A stretch of 64,000 nucleotides of DNA from Ceratobasidium sp. AG-K (taxonomy: Eukaryota > Basidiomycota > Agaricomycetes > Cantharellales > Ceratobasidiaceae). A program made the translations under genes and the position numbers. How positions within the stretch are numbered: the first letter of the stretch is position 1; each line of letters starts with the position of its first letter. The DNA lies in the NCBI GenBank assembly GCA_037039685.1, contig JAWNGF010000001.1:3286001-3350000 (forward strand), in the 5' to 3' direction. This document shows, piece after piece, positions 24,223-37,700 of the stretch. The notes beneath the pieces were generated by a model. It saw only the letters and a list, made by a program, of their open reading frames with translations, did no database searches and was not told the origin of the DNA.

Positions 24223-26318
24223 TTAGAGCATGACCCAGACGGCGCTGACGAGACCAGCACCGACGGCTGCGACGACACCTGCAACAGCTCCACGTCCAAC
24301 ACCGTTGTTGTTGTTGCTTCCGCTACCGCTTCCTCCACCGTTTCCGCTTCCTCCACCGTTGCCCGAGCCACTGGTCGAAGTGGCAGTCGCGGGGGCGGTA
24401 GGAGTGACAACGCCAGTAGGACCCGAGGTGATGCAAGATGCCTGAGCGCTGGCAGCAGCAGCCGAGTTGGCAGGCGGGTTCGAGGCGACAGTCGCGTTTC
24501 CGCTGAAGCTGCACGAGTTGGCATTGCGCGAGGTCAACTCATAGTACTGCGAGAAGACGTAGGAGAGCTTGTTTTCTGTATTGTGTGTTAGTTAGTGCGA
24601 AATGAAACGAAACATGATGGACGCACGGGGACTGCAAGCGGAGACAGCACCGTAAGTACCAGTCTGGCCGTTGCCCGAAATGGCAGCGCAGCTACCACCT
24701 GCTTGACCGAGGAGCTGGCAGCCAGTGTCCAAAAGCTGACCGACACCAGCAACACCGGCAGGAGTCGTGGGGGTGAACAAGCACGAGTAGCTATTCTGGG
24801 CAATGCAATTGCAAGTCGCGGTGTTCGGGGTGGGAGGAAGAGTGGAACTCGCGAGGAAGCCGGTGGTCTATAATAATCCATGAGTACTGCGCATGGAATA
24901 TGTGCGTGGAACTTACAGCCGCGGCGCAGGTGGGGTAGGTGGACTGCGGAGCATTGGCCTGGGTGGGCTCGTTGACAGTCGTAATCGCGCTGTAGACGTT
25001 CTGGAGACGGGTAAAGTCGGCCGAGGGGGTGACGGTGCTATTGTCAGCGGAGAGTTCGACCATTCCGTAGCCGCCAACAGCTGGGAAGTAGGAGAAGGCG
25101 AGACCTCCAGACCAGACAGACGTCATCTGGGACGAGAACAGAGCAGCTGCGCAGTCGTTAGTGCCAAGTCATTCAAGTGTGGAGCGGACATACTGGCTTC
25201 GGTCCAAAGACGAGGGGGTTGGCTAACGCATCCATACTCGGAGAAGTAGGCAGCAACGGGGAAGTTCTCAAAGCTTTGCTGGACAGACGCGTAGTTGCCG
25301 GCGAAGGAACCGTCGCCGCACCACCTGTAGTTGTTCAAGCCGTAGAGATCGAGGCTATCCTCTTCCTTGTCACAAGCCAAGTAGTTTGCCAAGGCATCTG
25401 TTCCGCAGTCAGACACCGTGGATCTGCCTCAAGGCGGAAAACTTACCACGCCAGTCCGTGGAGCCATCAGTGGAGGCATAGCCAACGAGGGCGTTGGAGT
25501 TCTTGGACTTGAGGTAGGCCTTGACGTCGCGGGCTGCGGCCTTGATAAACGGCGCGGCAACAGTGTTGTTAGTCTCAGTCACGACTTCGTTTCCAATGTT
25601 GTAGGCAAGGACGTTCTGTAAACAGGTTAACAAATGGCCGAGCAAGTGAAATGAACCAGCTAACCTCGTATTTGGAGAATACATCGATAGTGCCAATGTA
25701 CAGGTCCAGGAGGTTAGTGGTCCAAGCAGGCGACGAACGATCCAAAGAACCATTGACGGGCAACGAGAGATCGATGCTAAATTTGGATGAGACAAGATTG
25801 GACGGAGATGGGTAAAAATACGCACATGGTGTAAATTCCAGCGGCATCGAGGGCGCTCATGCACGCATCGTGGTTGAGGGAAGCGTCAACGGAATAGACA
25901 CGGATGGCGTTGACAGTCAACTGTACATAAGAATAAGTGAATGTCTAGTGGGTAACGTAAAAGTATACTTGCCTGTTGCAGATAAGGAATGTCCCGAGCA
26001 CAGGCAGTAGGCATCGCCAACGGATCCACATAGTTGTCAGGTTCCGGGAATGCGTTGGGGTCAGTCGTTTCGGCAATTCTGCCCTGCTCTTGATAAGAGA
26101 TACCCTGAAAGCACGTTGAGCATGGAGCAAGCGAACAACGGCGAGACTGACCTTGATGTAGAAGCGGCTACCGTCCGGATTGTACAAGTAACGTCCAACA
26201 CGGGTGATTCTGGGAAAGTTAATTAGAAGCGCCCTCGACGTCAACAAACAACGTACTTGGGAAGCGCGAGCGCACTGCTGGCGAGAGTGGCCAACGACAA
26301 GGCCGTGGAGAACTTCAT
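24223..26318 (-). CDS. GAS1: GPI-anchored 1,3-beta-glucanosyltransferase (GH72 + X8/CBM43), Gas1/Gel type
   Basis: Cuts and rejoins 1,3-beta-glucan chains at the outer face of the plasma membrane, lengthening and branching wall glucan. A signal peptide (MKFSTALSLATLASSALA) is followed by the GH72 domain: GRYLYNPDGSRFYIKG, ACARDIPYLQ, the acid/base Glu in YNIGNEV, LNNYRWCGDGSF and the nucleophile Glu in YFSEYGC. Next is the Cys-rich X8 domain (CNCIAQNSYSCLF ... GQAGGSCAAISG ... YGAVSACSP ... NSCSFSGNATV). A Ser/Gly/Asn-rich stretch and a hydrophobic tail (AGVVAAVGAGLVSAVWVML) mark GPI addition. Around nine introns. Head to head with the glucan synthase gene. The family is multigene in fungi, so GAS1 denotes the family type rather than a proven orthologue. 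Confidence 0.93.
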
Positions 26319-26776
26319 GGCGGTAGTGGGGAGAAAGAAAGTGCGACCCGGGGGTTATAAAATGTAAGGAAGGCTGTGTCAACAAATGCTAAGCAAATGT
26401 GACTCTGGGGAAGAAATGGGGGTTGAAAACTAAGGAGATGCCGGCAATTTCAAGGCATTTTAAGTGCCCCGCCCCCATCAAGCGCCCACCTCGCCCCCAT
26501 GGCCGAACATGCCCAGACATTACCGACGGCGAACCGCGGAAGCGTGATGTGACAGTCACAGGGGGCTGATATCGACACTGCCTCGTGCAACCGCAAGCCC
26601 AACCTCCGAACAACCACTCCGAGCGTAAAGAATATAAAGCCCAGCAAGCGGAAGGAGATTAGGCACATTGTAATTGTGTCATTCCCCACACAGTGAGGCA
26701 CTCGCTGACACTCAGCGCTTAGCTATTCCCTTGATACGGGTGTTGGTTTGTGTTGTGTCCCCCCATTTAAATCCGC
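26319..26776. promoter_or_regulatory. Shared divergent promoter of glucanosyltransferase and glucan synthase
   Basis: 458 bases between the two start codons. TATAAA at 26633-26638 (plus) lies about 140 bases before the synthase ATG. An A/T box reading TTTTATAAC on the minus strand near 26352-26361 lies about 35 bases before the glucanosyltransferase ATG. A GTGATGTGACAGTCAC element at about 26550-26565 contains an imperfect inverted repeat. Shared control is inferred from layout. Confidence 0.5.
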
Positions 26777-29700
26777 ATGTCTCGACCAGTCCGCTATCCT
26801 GACCCGGCGTATAACTCTTCCTCCGGTTACGACCACAATCCCTTCCAAACCCCCGCCCACTCGAACCAATCACACGGGCAGTCCTTTGACGGATCGTCAA
26901 TGGACCACGGCTACGAGCGTCGCGAGACGTACCAAAGCGAGCACAACCTCGTCGAGGGCCGAGACCCACGCTACTACGACAACCAACCGCCCTATGATCC
27001 CTATGGTACGTAATGATTTATTTTATTTTATTTCGCCGTGGCTGACGCTTTTGTAGCGCGAAGGGACACGGACACCGAGTCGGAGCTCGAACAGCCCTAT
27101 CCGCACCAGCCGTACAAGTCGTCGAATGACTCGCTGTTGAACCAACAACGCGGGGGCGCGCCGTCCGAAGTCTCTACGCCGACCTTCATCGATCATCCAA
27201 CGGGTGCCACGCGTGAGCCCTACCCAGCATGGGGCGCGGACCGCCAGATCCCGCTGTCCAAAGAGTGCGTCATTCCGCAGCCTCATTTCACCAACTAATG
27301 ATTTTTTCAGAGAAATTGAAGACATTTTCCTCGATCTCACACAAAAGTTTGGCTTTCAGCGCGACTCGATGCGTAACCAGGTGGGTGCTTCGTGTTGATC
27401 TCCCTTTTTTCGCCATGTCCAACATATTCATTCTTGGCGCGCGCTAATTCCTGTCCGGCAGTTTGATTTTCTGATGCAGCTGCTCGACTCTCGGGCATCT
27501 CGCATGACACCAGAGCAGGCCCTGACGACGCTCCACGCCGACTACATCGGCGGCCCACACGCGAATTACCGAAAATGGTACTTTGCCGCCCAGCTCGACC
27601 TTGATGATGCCGTCGGCCAGACGCAAAACCCTGGCGTTAAGCGCCTGCAGTCCATCAAACGCGGTCCCCAAGGCGCGCGTCCTGCCACGGGGGCAGCCCG
27701 GTCGCTGGAGAGCGCAGTCAACCGATGGCGACAAGCGATGCACCAAATGAGCCCGTACGATCGATTGCGGCAGATTGCCCTCTACTTGCTGTGCTGGGGC
27801 GAAGCTGCCCAGGTCCGCTTTGTTCCCGAGTGCCTGTGCTTCATTTTCAAGTGCGCGGACGACTATTACCGGTCACCAGAGTGCCAGAACCGACAGGAGC
27901 CCGTCCCTGAAGGGCTCTTCCTTCGAAGTGTCGTCAAACCATTGTACAGGTTCATCCGCGATCAGGGTTACGAAGTTCAGGACGGCAAGTTTGTGCGCCG
28001 AGAAAAGGACCACGAGGACATTATCGGATATGACGACGTCAATCAGCTATTCTGGTACCCCGAGGGCATTGCGCGAATTCTTCTCAATGATCGAACCCGA
28101 CTTGTTGACTTGCCGCCTGCGCAACGCTTCATGAAGTTTGACAAGATCGACTGGAACCGTGCCTTCTTCAAGACGTACAAGGAGAAGCGAACAGCACTCC
28201 AACTCCTCGTTCACTTTAACCGCATTTGGGTCCTTCACGTCTCCGTGTTCTGGTACTATACCGCCTTCAACTCGCCCGTCATTTACCGACGCGAAGGCGC
28301 GGTCGATGCGACGACGCCCATGAAGTGGTCGATGACCGCGCTCGGTGGCGCCGTCTCGGCAATTATCATGATCCTCGCGACCCTCGCCGAGTTTACGTTT
28401 ATCCCCACCACCTGGAACAACTCGTCACACCTCACCCGTCGCCTCATCTTCCTCTTTGTCATCCTCGGTCTCACCTGCGGCCCTTCGTTCTACATTGCGT
28501 TTGTGAATGACGGCTCGGATGGTTCATCACTGCCCCTCATTCTCGGTATCGTCCAGTTTTTCATCGCGGTCATCGCTACAGTCTTGTTCAGCATTGTCCC
28601 ATCCGGCCGTATGTTCGGCGATCGTGTCGCGGGCAAGTCGCGCAAGTACCTCGCCAGCCAAACCTTTACCGCGTCGTACCCGACCATGACCCGCAACCAG
28701 CGTCTCGGCTCGATCGCGCTCTGGGTCCTCGTCTTTGCCTGCAAGTTTGTCGAGTCGTACTTTTACCTTGTGCTCTCGTTCAAGGACCCGATCTCGCGCA
28801 TGACCGGCATGAAGGTTCAAAACTGCAACGATCGCATTTTCGGTACCGGATTGTGCAGAAACCACGCGGCGTTTACGTTGGCGATCATGTTCGTCATGGA
28901 CTTGGTGCTCTTCTTCCTCGACACGTACCTCTGGTATGTCGTCTGGAACACGGTCTTTTCCACCGCGCGCTCGTTTGCTCTCGGTCTGTCCATTTGGACG
29001 CCATGGAAGGACATCTTCACGCGCCTGCCCAAGCGCATCTACGCCAAGATCCTCGCTACCGGTGATATGGAAGTCAAGTACAAGCCCAAGGTCCTCGTCT
29101 CGCAAGTCTGGAACGCCGTCATCATCTCCATGTACCGCGAGCATCTCCTTTCTATCGACCATGTCCAAAAGTTGTTGTACCACCAGGTTCAGTCGGATAC
29201 CGACGGTCGCCGCACACTTCGCGCCCCGCCGTTCTTTATCTCTCAAGGCGATCCGAAGATGAAGGGCGAGTTCTTCCCTCCCGGCAGCGAGGCCGCTCGT
29301 CGTATCTCCTTCTTTGCCCAGAGTTTGACCACCACCATTCCCGAGCCTTTGCCCGTCGATGCCATGCCCACGTTCACCGTTCTCGTTCCCCATTACTCGG
29401 AGAAGATTCTTCTTTCCCTTCGTGAGATTATCCGTGAAGAGGACCACAACACTCGCGTCACACTCCTCGAGTACCTCAAGCAGCTGCACCCGATTGAATG
29501 GGACAATTTCGTCAAGGACACCAAGATTCTCGCCGAGGAAAGTGCCATGTTCAACGGAGTCAACCCCTTCGGCAACGGCTCGGACGAAAAGGGCGGTGCA
29601 AACAAGACCGACGATCTCCCCTTCTACGCCATTGGTTTCAAGTCGGCGGCGCCCGAGTTCACTCTCCGCACCCGTATCTGGGCCAGCTTGCGTGCACAGA

Positions 29701-32596
29701 CTTTGTACAGGACTGTATCCGGCATGATGAACTACTCCAAGGCGATCAAACTCCTCTACCGCGTCGAGAACCCCGAGGTCGTTCAACTATTTGGTGGCAA
29801 CACGGAAAAGCTCGAGCGCGAGCTCGAACGCATGGCCCGCCGCAAGTTCAAGTTTGTCGTCTCGATGCAGCGTTACTCCAAGTTCAACAAGGAGGAGCAG
29901 GAAAATGCCGAGTTTTTGTTGCGCGCGTATCCCGATCTCCAGATTGCCTATCTCGATGAAGAGCCTGCGAAAAAGGAAGGTGGCGAGCCCAGGCTGTTCT
30001 CTGCCCTCATCGACGGTCACTCTGAGTTTGTCCCCGAGACTGGACGTCGTCGGCCCAAGTTCAGGATCGAGCTCCCCGGTAACCCGATTTTGGGTGACGG
30101 CAAGTCGGACAACCAGAACCACGCGATCATCTTTTACCGCGGCGAGTACCTCCAGCTCATCGATGCCAACCAGGACAACTATCTCGAAGAGTGTCTCAAG
30201 ATCCGCAACGTCCTCGGCGAATTCGAATCGTTCCACGTCTCGAACCAGAGCCCGTACGCTCAGTGGGGTCACAAGGAGTTCCAACAAAGCCCGGTCGCGA
30301 TTGTCGGTGCCCGCGAGTACATTTTCTCGGAGAACATTGGTATCCTCGGTGACGTGGCGGCTGGCAAGGAGCAAACGTTCGGTACCCTCACCGCTCGCTC
30401 GTTGGCCTGGATTGGCGGCAAGTTGCACTATGGTCACCCCGATTTCCTCAACGCGACCTTCATGGCAACTCGTGGCGGTGTGTCCAAGGCGCAAAAGGGT
30501 CTGCATCTCAACGAGGATATTTTCGCTGGCATGAACGCATTCGGACGCGGCGGTCGTATCAAGCACACCGAGTACTTCCAGTGCGGCAAGGGTCGTGATC
30601 TCGGTTTCGGTACTGTCCTCAACTTCCAGACCAAGCTCGGCAACGGTATGGCGGAGCAGATGCTCAGTCGCGAGTATTATTACCTCGGAACTCAGCTTCC
30701 CATGGATCGCTTCCTCACGTTCTACTATGGTCATCCCGGCTTCCACTTGAACAACATTTTGGTCATCCTCTCGGTGCAGGTGTTTATCATTGCTTGTAAG
30801 TGCGCCTGGGTTGCGCTTCAGGGTTTTTACTAACACCGAGTCCAGTGCTTTTCCTCGGTACCCTCAACGAGCGCCTGGCGATCTGTGTGTACCGCAATGG
30901 TCGACTAGTCCCCGGTCAGGAGGGATGCTACGATCTCGAGCCCGTCTTTGACTGGATCAAGCGCTGCATCATCAGTATCTTCCTCGTGTTCATGATCGCT
31001 TTCTTGCCGCTGTTCATCCAAGGTGTGTTGGATTTTCGATGCACTTGATGTTCGCTCACACTTTTCCAGAATTGACCGAGCGCGGTACTGGTCGCGCACT
31101 CCTTCGACTCGCCAAGCACTTCCTGTCGCTCTCACCCATTTTCGAGGTCTTTGCCACTCAGATCCAGTCCAACTCGATTCTCGTCAACATGTCGTTTGGT
31201 GGTGCCCGTTACATTGCCACCGGTCGTGGTTTTGCGACGTCACGTATTTCGTTTAGCATCCTGTACTCGCGTTTCGCAGGCCCAAGCATCTACCTCGGCA
31301 TGCGCACGCTCATCATGCTCCTCTACGTGACCATGGTCTTGTGGATTCCGCACTTGCTCTACTTCTGGTTCTCGGTCGCGTCCCTCGTCGTTGCCCCCTT
31401 CTTCTTCAATCCCCACCAGTTCTCGTACTCCGACTTCATCATTGATTATCGCGAGTTCCTGCGCTGGATGTCGCGTGGTAACTCGCGCTCGCACGCCAAT
31501 TCGTGGATCGGATACTGCCGCCTCTCGCGTACGCAGATTACGGGTTACAAGAAGAAGCGTCTCGGCCACCCTTCGGAGAAGTTGTCTGGTGACGTGCCTC
31601 GTGCTGGTTGGCGCGCAGTGCTCGTCAGCGAGATCCTTGGCCCGCTTTCTATGGCCGTCATGTTCACGGTTGCCTACCTCTTTGTCAAGTCGTTCCGCGA
31701 GGATGGCGAGTACCCACCCAGCCCGCTCATTCGTCTCGCGATTGTCGCGCTCGGCCCGATTGTGTGGAATGCCGCGGTCCTCCTCGTCATGTTCCTGATC
31801 TCGCTCTTCCTGGGCCTCATGCTCAACCAGTGCTGCCCCAGGTTTGGTGCGGTGATGGCCATGATCGCGCACAGTCTTGCGGTGGTCGGTATGGTCGGCT
31901 TCTTCGAGTTCTTGGTAAGTACAATCCCACTTGCAATCACCTCTCTGTTTAACATGGCCTTCTAGTGGTTCCTCGAGTCTTGGAATGCGGCACACGCGGT
32001 GCTCGGATTGGTCGCTATCATCGCGATCCAGCGTGCGATCCAAAAGATCATGATCTCCGTGCTCATCTCGCGTGAGTTCAAGCACGACGAGACTAACCGC
32101 GCCTGGTGGACTGGTCAGTGGTACGGCCGTGGTTTGGGTACACACGTCATGTCCCAACCTGCTCGCGAGTATATCGTCAAGATTGTCGAACTCTCGCTCT
32201 GGAGCGGTGACTTTTTGCTTGGCCACTTCCTGCTGTTCTTCCTGTCTCTGCCAACGATCGTTCCTTACGCCGACCAGATTCACGCAACTGGCCTTTGTAA
32301 GTTGATCCATTGTGCGCTTCCGATGTGTAGCTAATCTTTGTCCCTAGTCTGGCTGCGCCCCTCGAAGCAGATCCGTGCGCCACTGTACTCGATCAAACAA
32401 AAGAGGCAACGAAGGAGTATTGTCATCAAGTTTACGTTTGTATTCTACCTGGCGTTCATCATCTTTGCGGCGCTCATTGCTTTGCGTACGTCTCGACCTT
32501 TTTTCCACGTCGCGCATCATCTGACCCCATTTTTTCACAGCTGCGATCTTCCGCTCAGTCTTGAAGATGGACTGCTCGATTTGCAAATCCATTTGA
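26777..32596 (+). CDS. FKS1: 1,3-beta-glucan synthase catalytic subunit (GT48)
   Basis: Multi-pass plasma-membrane enzyme that polymerises UDP-glucose into 1,3-beta-glucan under Rho1 control; the family is the target of echinocandins. Exons are about 26777-27005, 27057-27266, 27310-27379, a very large one from about 27462 to 30796, then five shorter ones, ending TGA 32594-32596; roughly 1,770-1,790 residues. The N-terminal cytosolic part is Tyr/Asp/Pro-rich. Then come [21 protein letters not shown], the FKS1 domain ([22 protein letters not shown]), a first membrane block (28.2-29.0 kb), the catalytic loop ([87 protein letters not shown]), and a C-terminal membrane block with [19 protein letters not shown]. 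All family landmarks are intact. Confidence 0.97.
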
Positions 32597-33395
32597 GGGG
32601 CTATCGTTTTGCATGACTTTTTACGGCCTGCGCTCTAGACTCTTTCTCATATATCCATTTACTATACATGCCTTGGGGACCCCGCACCATCTTTTGCATC
32701 CCCACGTTTGCCCGTGCCTCGTGCTCAACTGGACATTTGTTACTGTGCCTTACTATGGCTATCACTGCTGATTGTTTTGCTTATTCACTAGTTCTTTACA
32801 TTTTTTCTCTTTTCAAAATCAATGGACCAATGCAGATATATTTCGTGTGATCAATCTAAGCGAGGTTCCATACTAGGCACTATTGATGGTGTCGCGGATA
32901 CGGCCATGCATATGCCATGTGTTGATATTGCAATCCCGAGCCACATGCCTCGTGTTCGCCTGGCGTGTGGATTCACGGGTATTCGGCCATTTCATTAGAC
33001 ACAGGGGAAGCGAGGGCTCGTGGAAAAACACAACAGGCAAGCATCGCGGTGGCATCTACATGACATCATCTCACTCCATTGACAAGTACACGATGAGGTA
33101 CATCCCAAACGACACAAACGGTATAGCGAGCACACACCTCCAAAACACAGGACAGAACGCACAGTCAGAATAATAAAAGGCATTGGTAGGAATCATACAT
33201 AAATCGACGTAGCTCATTAGCGGCGTACAAGTAGGTGGGGTTGTTGGACAGATTTGCCCTGGTTTTATGTAAAGAGAAGGGGATGCTCATCCGTCCAAGC
33301 AACCGAAAGAAACGAAACTCGTGAGAGAAGGATAGCTAGTCCATGCAGATAAGATGAAAACATGTGGACGATTCAATTGGACAGGTCTTCAATGT
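32597..33395. other. Convergent intergenic region after FKS1
   Basis: About 800 bases of 3' flank for the glucan synthase and the SUR7/PalI-like gene. No gene, RNA or repeat recognised. Confidence 0.45.
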
Positions 33396-34577
33396 TTATT
33401 TCCGGTATGTTGAGCAGCTACGGATCACATCTAGTTAGCCAACGGCTGGTGAGAATCCTTGCTACAGCCCTCACCTGATAAGATATGGCCCCATGGAGAT
33501 AAACAACAGTACGAAAGCGGTCCAGATGAGATAGATCGCTGGACCAATGGACATCTCGATACCCAAAGGTGCACCGTTGATTACCTAAAGAAGCGAACAG
33601 GTTCTCGTTTAGAAATTGACCATAACCCAGTGGAGTAAGAAAGCGAGGGTTACGCACAGTATAGTTGTTGATGCTCTTGGCCTTGTTCAAAACTGCCGTC
33701 AATATCGAGGCTCCAATCAGAAGACACCCTGCTCCAAACATGCTAAAGACAGTTGACATCATAAATGTCATCGTCGATTTGTACAATCCACTGTGGAAAG
33801 GCCATGAAAATGTTAAACAAACATTGCGGCAACTCAGACGGAGTCTTGGCTAACCTGAGAAAAGCGATCCCAGCCGAGAGCGTGCCAAGGAAAACAAGCC
33901 AAAACCCGGCGCGCGTATAGTCGGCGAGGTAGCCCGAGTGGACAAATGTCGATTCTTCAGGGAGGACGTAGCGTACTTGGATTTGGTAGCGAGTGGGAGT
34001 GTCGCCGACAATGGCCTCGTATGGCTGGAAGGGGAAGCCAAATGTTTGGTTCGTGCACAATCCGAGATGGGAGTCGGTGTACGCGCAATACTCTGATCAG
34101 GTTCGGAAAAGGCTGGATTAGCGATTGACTGCTTGCCACTAGACTTTAACGTACTGTAGAAGCCCCAGGAGTAGGTATTTCGTAGACCGGCCGCCTGACC
34201 AAGGGGGGCTGTTGAAACATTGGTGAACAGATTGGGGGTTGGATCGGTGATTGCGCTTCGCAACCCATCGCTGCGCCGAAAATTCAGTAAAAGGCGCGAG
34301 AAATTCAAGTCGGTGACTTACTAAAATCCAGTCATGTTGATCGTTGCAATCGACACCCCTCGGGGCACCGTATCGGTGTTGATTTGGCCAACCTAGCGAT
34401 CGAATGAGAATAGGACGAGATGAGCCACGGCAAACACTCACATGGGCGAAGATGAGGAGTAGCAAGGAGACAAATCTATATTCAACGGGGCTAAATGAGC
34501 GGCGGTTCAACGGAGGGAGAACGGGAGCAAACTGACGAGAGTGCGGAGGCACTTCCAATACAGACTTCACCACGCAT
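33396..34577 (-). CDS. SUR7/PalI-like four-span plasma-membrane protein
   Basis: Family members organise eisosome membrane domains (Sur7) or sense ambient pH (PalI/Rim9). The predicted protein starts MRGEVCIGSASALSPVEYRF at 34577 and has a first membrane helix (VSLLLLIFAHVGQI), then an outside domain with IATINMTGF and the diagnostic W-G-x-Y-x-Y-C pattern (SWGFYKYC, joined over an intron) and GLC. Three further helices follow: AGFWLVFLGTLSAGIAFL, FSMFGAGCLLIGASILTAV, and IGPAIYLIWTAFVLLFISMG. The tail is short and ends SCSTYRK after the last intron. At least six introns, several with stop-free lengths that hide them. Tail-to-tail with the glucan synthase gene. Whether it is closer to Sur7 or PalI cannot be told; the very short C-terminus argues against a long PalI-type tail. 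Confidence 0.75.
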
Positions 34578-34784
34578 TTCTATACAATCAGAGGTGTGCT
34601 AGCGTGAGTGTCGTGGGGGTAAGAGTCGTATCCTGAGTAGAAGAGGTCGTGGTCTGGTCCAAACTGATCACTCCAAGCAATATCTTGCTGTCCTCGAGGT
34701 TCTAAACGAACCGCGGTTTACTAGGCGCCAAGTCAAAGTTATTGTCTATGTATACATAATATAACAAGCCCAAACAACTGCCTC

Positions 34785-37700
34785 TCATTGCTTCCCATTC
34801 GGCATCTCCCCACGCGCGGAAGGGCTGTACGATGTCAACGTGTCTTGCAACAGCGCGAGGCCGATGGCTGGCAGGTTCGTCAGCCCACGCGAGCCCGAGC
34901 CCGAGCTTGATGTCTGGCCCGTACTTGGTGTCTGCGCCTCACTTCCCCCGGACTCCCCGCCTCGACCTTTGTCTTCCGAGTTCTCGCCGCGTACACGTTC
35001 TGGGGGAGGGTGATCTGATATGACGCTCCAGCCCGAATCTTCGCCGTTCCCCCTACCGGAGCCGTAGGAACTGTCGGACCCAACCATTACCGGATCGAGC
35101 GACGACCGCCGAGCCGCGGGTGTCTTGGACTCTTGAATTGTTTCATCCTCACTCCCGTCCGCCTCGAGGTCCACATGTGTATCTTTGCGGAACAACTCCG
35201 TGGCATAGCCCAGATCGCGATAGATGGCTTCGATTGCAGTGCGCACGCCGTTTTCCTGCAAAACATGATTGGCAGGATTCCCAGTATGACGAATGTACTT
35301 ACAGCACGAATTGACTGACCGACGAGCTTGGCCCGCTCGATTTGTTTGACATCAGTTGTCGCAGCCCGCAGCGCCGCAGTAAGGTTTTCGACCGTAAGGT
35401 TCCGAACGCTCGAACCGATGCCCAACGCTTCAACTCGATCGCTCCAAAAGAACTGATCACCAAAAAAGGGCTTAATGATGGTCGGAATCCCAGCTGATCG
35501 CCTATTGTCAATAAACGCAAATGAAACCCGACGGTCAGACTTACCACGTAAACTCGCTCCAGTTGTGCCTGCACCACCGTGATGACAAGCTGCGTCGATC
35601 CTATCAAAGAGCCAATCGTGCGGGACCGAAGAAATAGGATAGATATATGGAGGGTATGAGGGGGGCGACTCTGTAGTCGACTTCTTCGTTTGGAGGCGGT
35701 CGGACCATCCTTTGCTAAGAATCGCATGCACGCCGCTCAGCTTGATAGCCTCAACGATGCACTGGGTCATCGCATCTGGGTCCGAGACCACGATGCTACC
35801 AAAGCCAATGTACACAATCTTGTTACCCAACCGTTTCGCGCTCTCCATAAACTCAACTAGGTCAGCGGGGGGCTGCCACTTCTTCGCAGAAGAGTCATCC
35901 GGATCGTCCAAGAACCAGTATCCTATACAGAGTTTTTAGCAGTAGATAATAGCGGAGCTATTACTCATACCAGTGACGCGGATCCACTCGTACCAGTCCA
36001 ACGGTGGCGGAACCACAGTGGGGCTAAAGTTATACAAGAACGGCACCTTGTGCTGTTCAAGCTTGTCCAAGCTCGTGCTACCCAACTTCAAGGTATGTTT
36101 CCTCCATCGGTTGACTTGGCCAGAAATCCCGCGCCAGAATACTTGGTCGAACATTACGTACGACTATTAAGCCACTCACGTTAGTGGCACTGCACAATCG
36201 CTTCAGTGCTACTTACCATGTAGTTGTAGCTACCTCCCATCTTACGCTCCGGAACAGCAAATGCATGTGGGTATGCGCGAGTTCTAGTCCAAGGCATGGT
36301 AAATGCGCCTGTTCAACCAACATTAGCACAAGTCATTGCAATACTCATTTTACCTACGGAAATAGGGTATCTTCATAGCCTCTGCAATGTGAATTCCTGC
36401 CATCGCACTAGGACTCTCGATCAATACGTCGGTGCCTTGACAAGCGATCCATGACGTCTCAAGCAAATCCTCAATCCAGCCTCGGAACTGGAACAGATCT
36501 CAATAAGTGATAGTGCCATTTGCCCCCCAAGAACGATCCGCACCTTTTGCACCCCCTCCCTCAAGAATGAGACCGTAAACATGCCATTCTCTACACAAAT
36601 ACGCATAAGTTCAGCCGGATCTCCGCCAACGAGTGCAAATTCAATTCCATGCTGCGAGCAAGTATTAGTCAACGCGTGAGCACATGATCATTCGCACTTA
36701 CTCCTTCGACCCAAGATTGGAATTCCTTGTGTGTCGCGATCCGCACCCGGTGTCCATCGGCCTGTAACCCCTTGCACAGAGCAATATACGGCTGGACGTC
36801 TCCTCGGCTTCCGATCGTCAAGCACGTAAAGTGCATAGGCCTTTCGGGTTTGAATGTAAGCAACGTGGAGCTCGTGGAGGCAAACATGACCGGGGCATCG
36901 CTTGTGAGAACCTCAGGGGCTGGTCGAGGCTCCTCGTCACTTATGATCATACTAGGCTCGAGTTCCTCTAATATCAGTGCATCCTGCTTGGCTCGGGTCG
37001 GGGTAGGCGCCATGTCGGTCTGGGCCCGTTTCTGAAGAACATCCTTCTGCATCTCCAAGAGGTTGCAGCATGTATCCCGACGCTCAGAAGAGCCAAACTC
37101 AAAAAAGAGCTCCTCGTGGCCCTTGATTACGACAACGAGGCCATGTTGACCGAACCGGAACGGCTTCTGCTTCTCAGTCGCGAGGATATCACGAATAGGA
37201 ATCATCATCTATTACAAGGCTGTGAGCAGTGTGCCACAAGTCTATGAACGAGAGACTGACCCGTGTTCGTGTCAAGGGCTGAGACGACCTGAAACAGAAG
37301 TAGTTCGTGGACACATAGAGCCTTCCAAACACGGGGAGCACGCGGAATAGGGACCCAGGAATACCTGAATGAATCATCAGAAATGGATGATCAAAACGTT
37401 GAACACGACTTACAGCCCAGTAGCGCCTCCTTCTCATCAAGGGCAAACGTACTCCTAAACTTATCTTGGAGGCTGGCGTCGGCTGCCTTGCCATCCTCGG
37501 ACGCCTCAAGTATAGAGAAGCCAAGATTGTTGCCATCGGATGAAACCGATAGTTCACTGTGGTCGAGGTGAGGGCTGGAGACGACTTCGGAGACGTTGCC
37601 TTCTCCAGACTGGGAGTTCCATTCGACGTTCGACGGATTGCTGAATAGTCGTTTCCCTCGCAACCAGTTGTATCCCGGTACACTCCAGGCGCTCGAGACT

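Noticed and set aside
24300..24365. Short tandem repeat
   Set aside because: It is the Ser/Gly/Asn-coding linker before the GPI signal of the glucanosyltransferase, a usual low-complexity stretch.
28527..30836. Two very long minus-strand open frames (419 and 349 codons) antisense to FKS1
   Set aside because: They mirror the codon structure of the highly biased FKS1 gene, have charged low-complexity translations and no family similarity; the plus strand encodes an unmistakable glucan synthase.
31240..32310. 356-codon minus-strand frame antisense to the FKS1 C-terminus
   Set aside because: Same cause as above; it runs across real FKS1 introns and has no recognisable domain.
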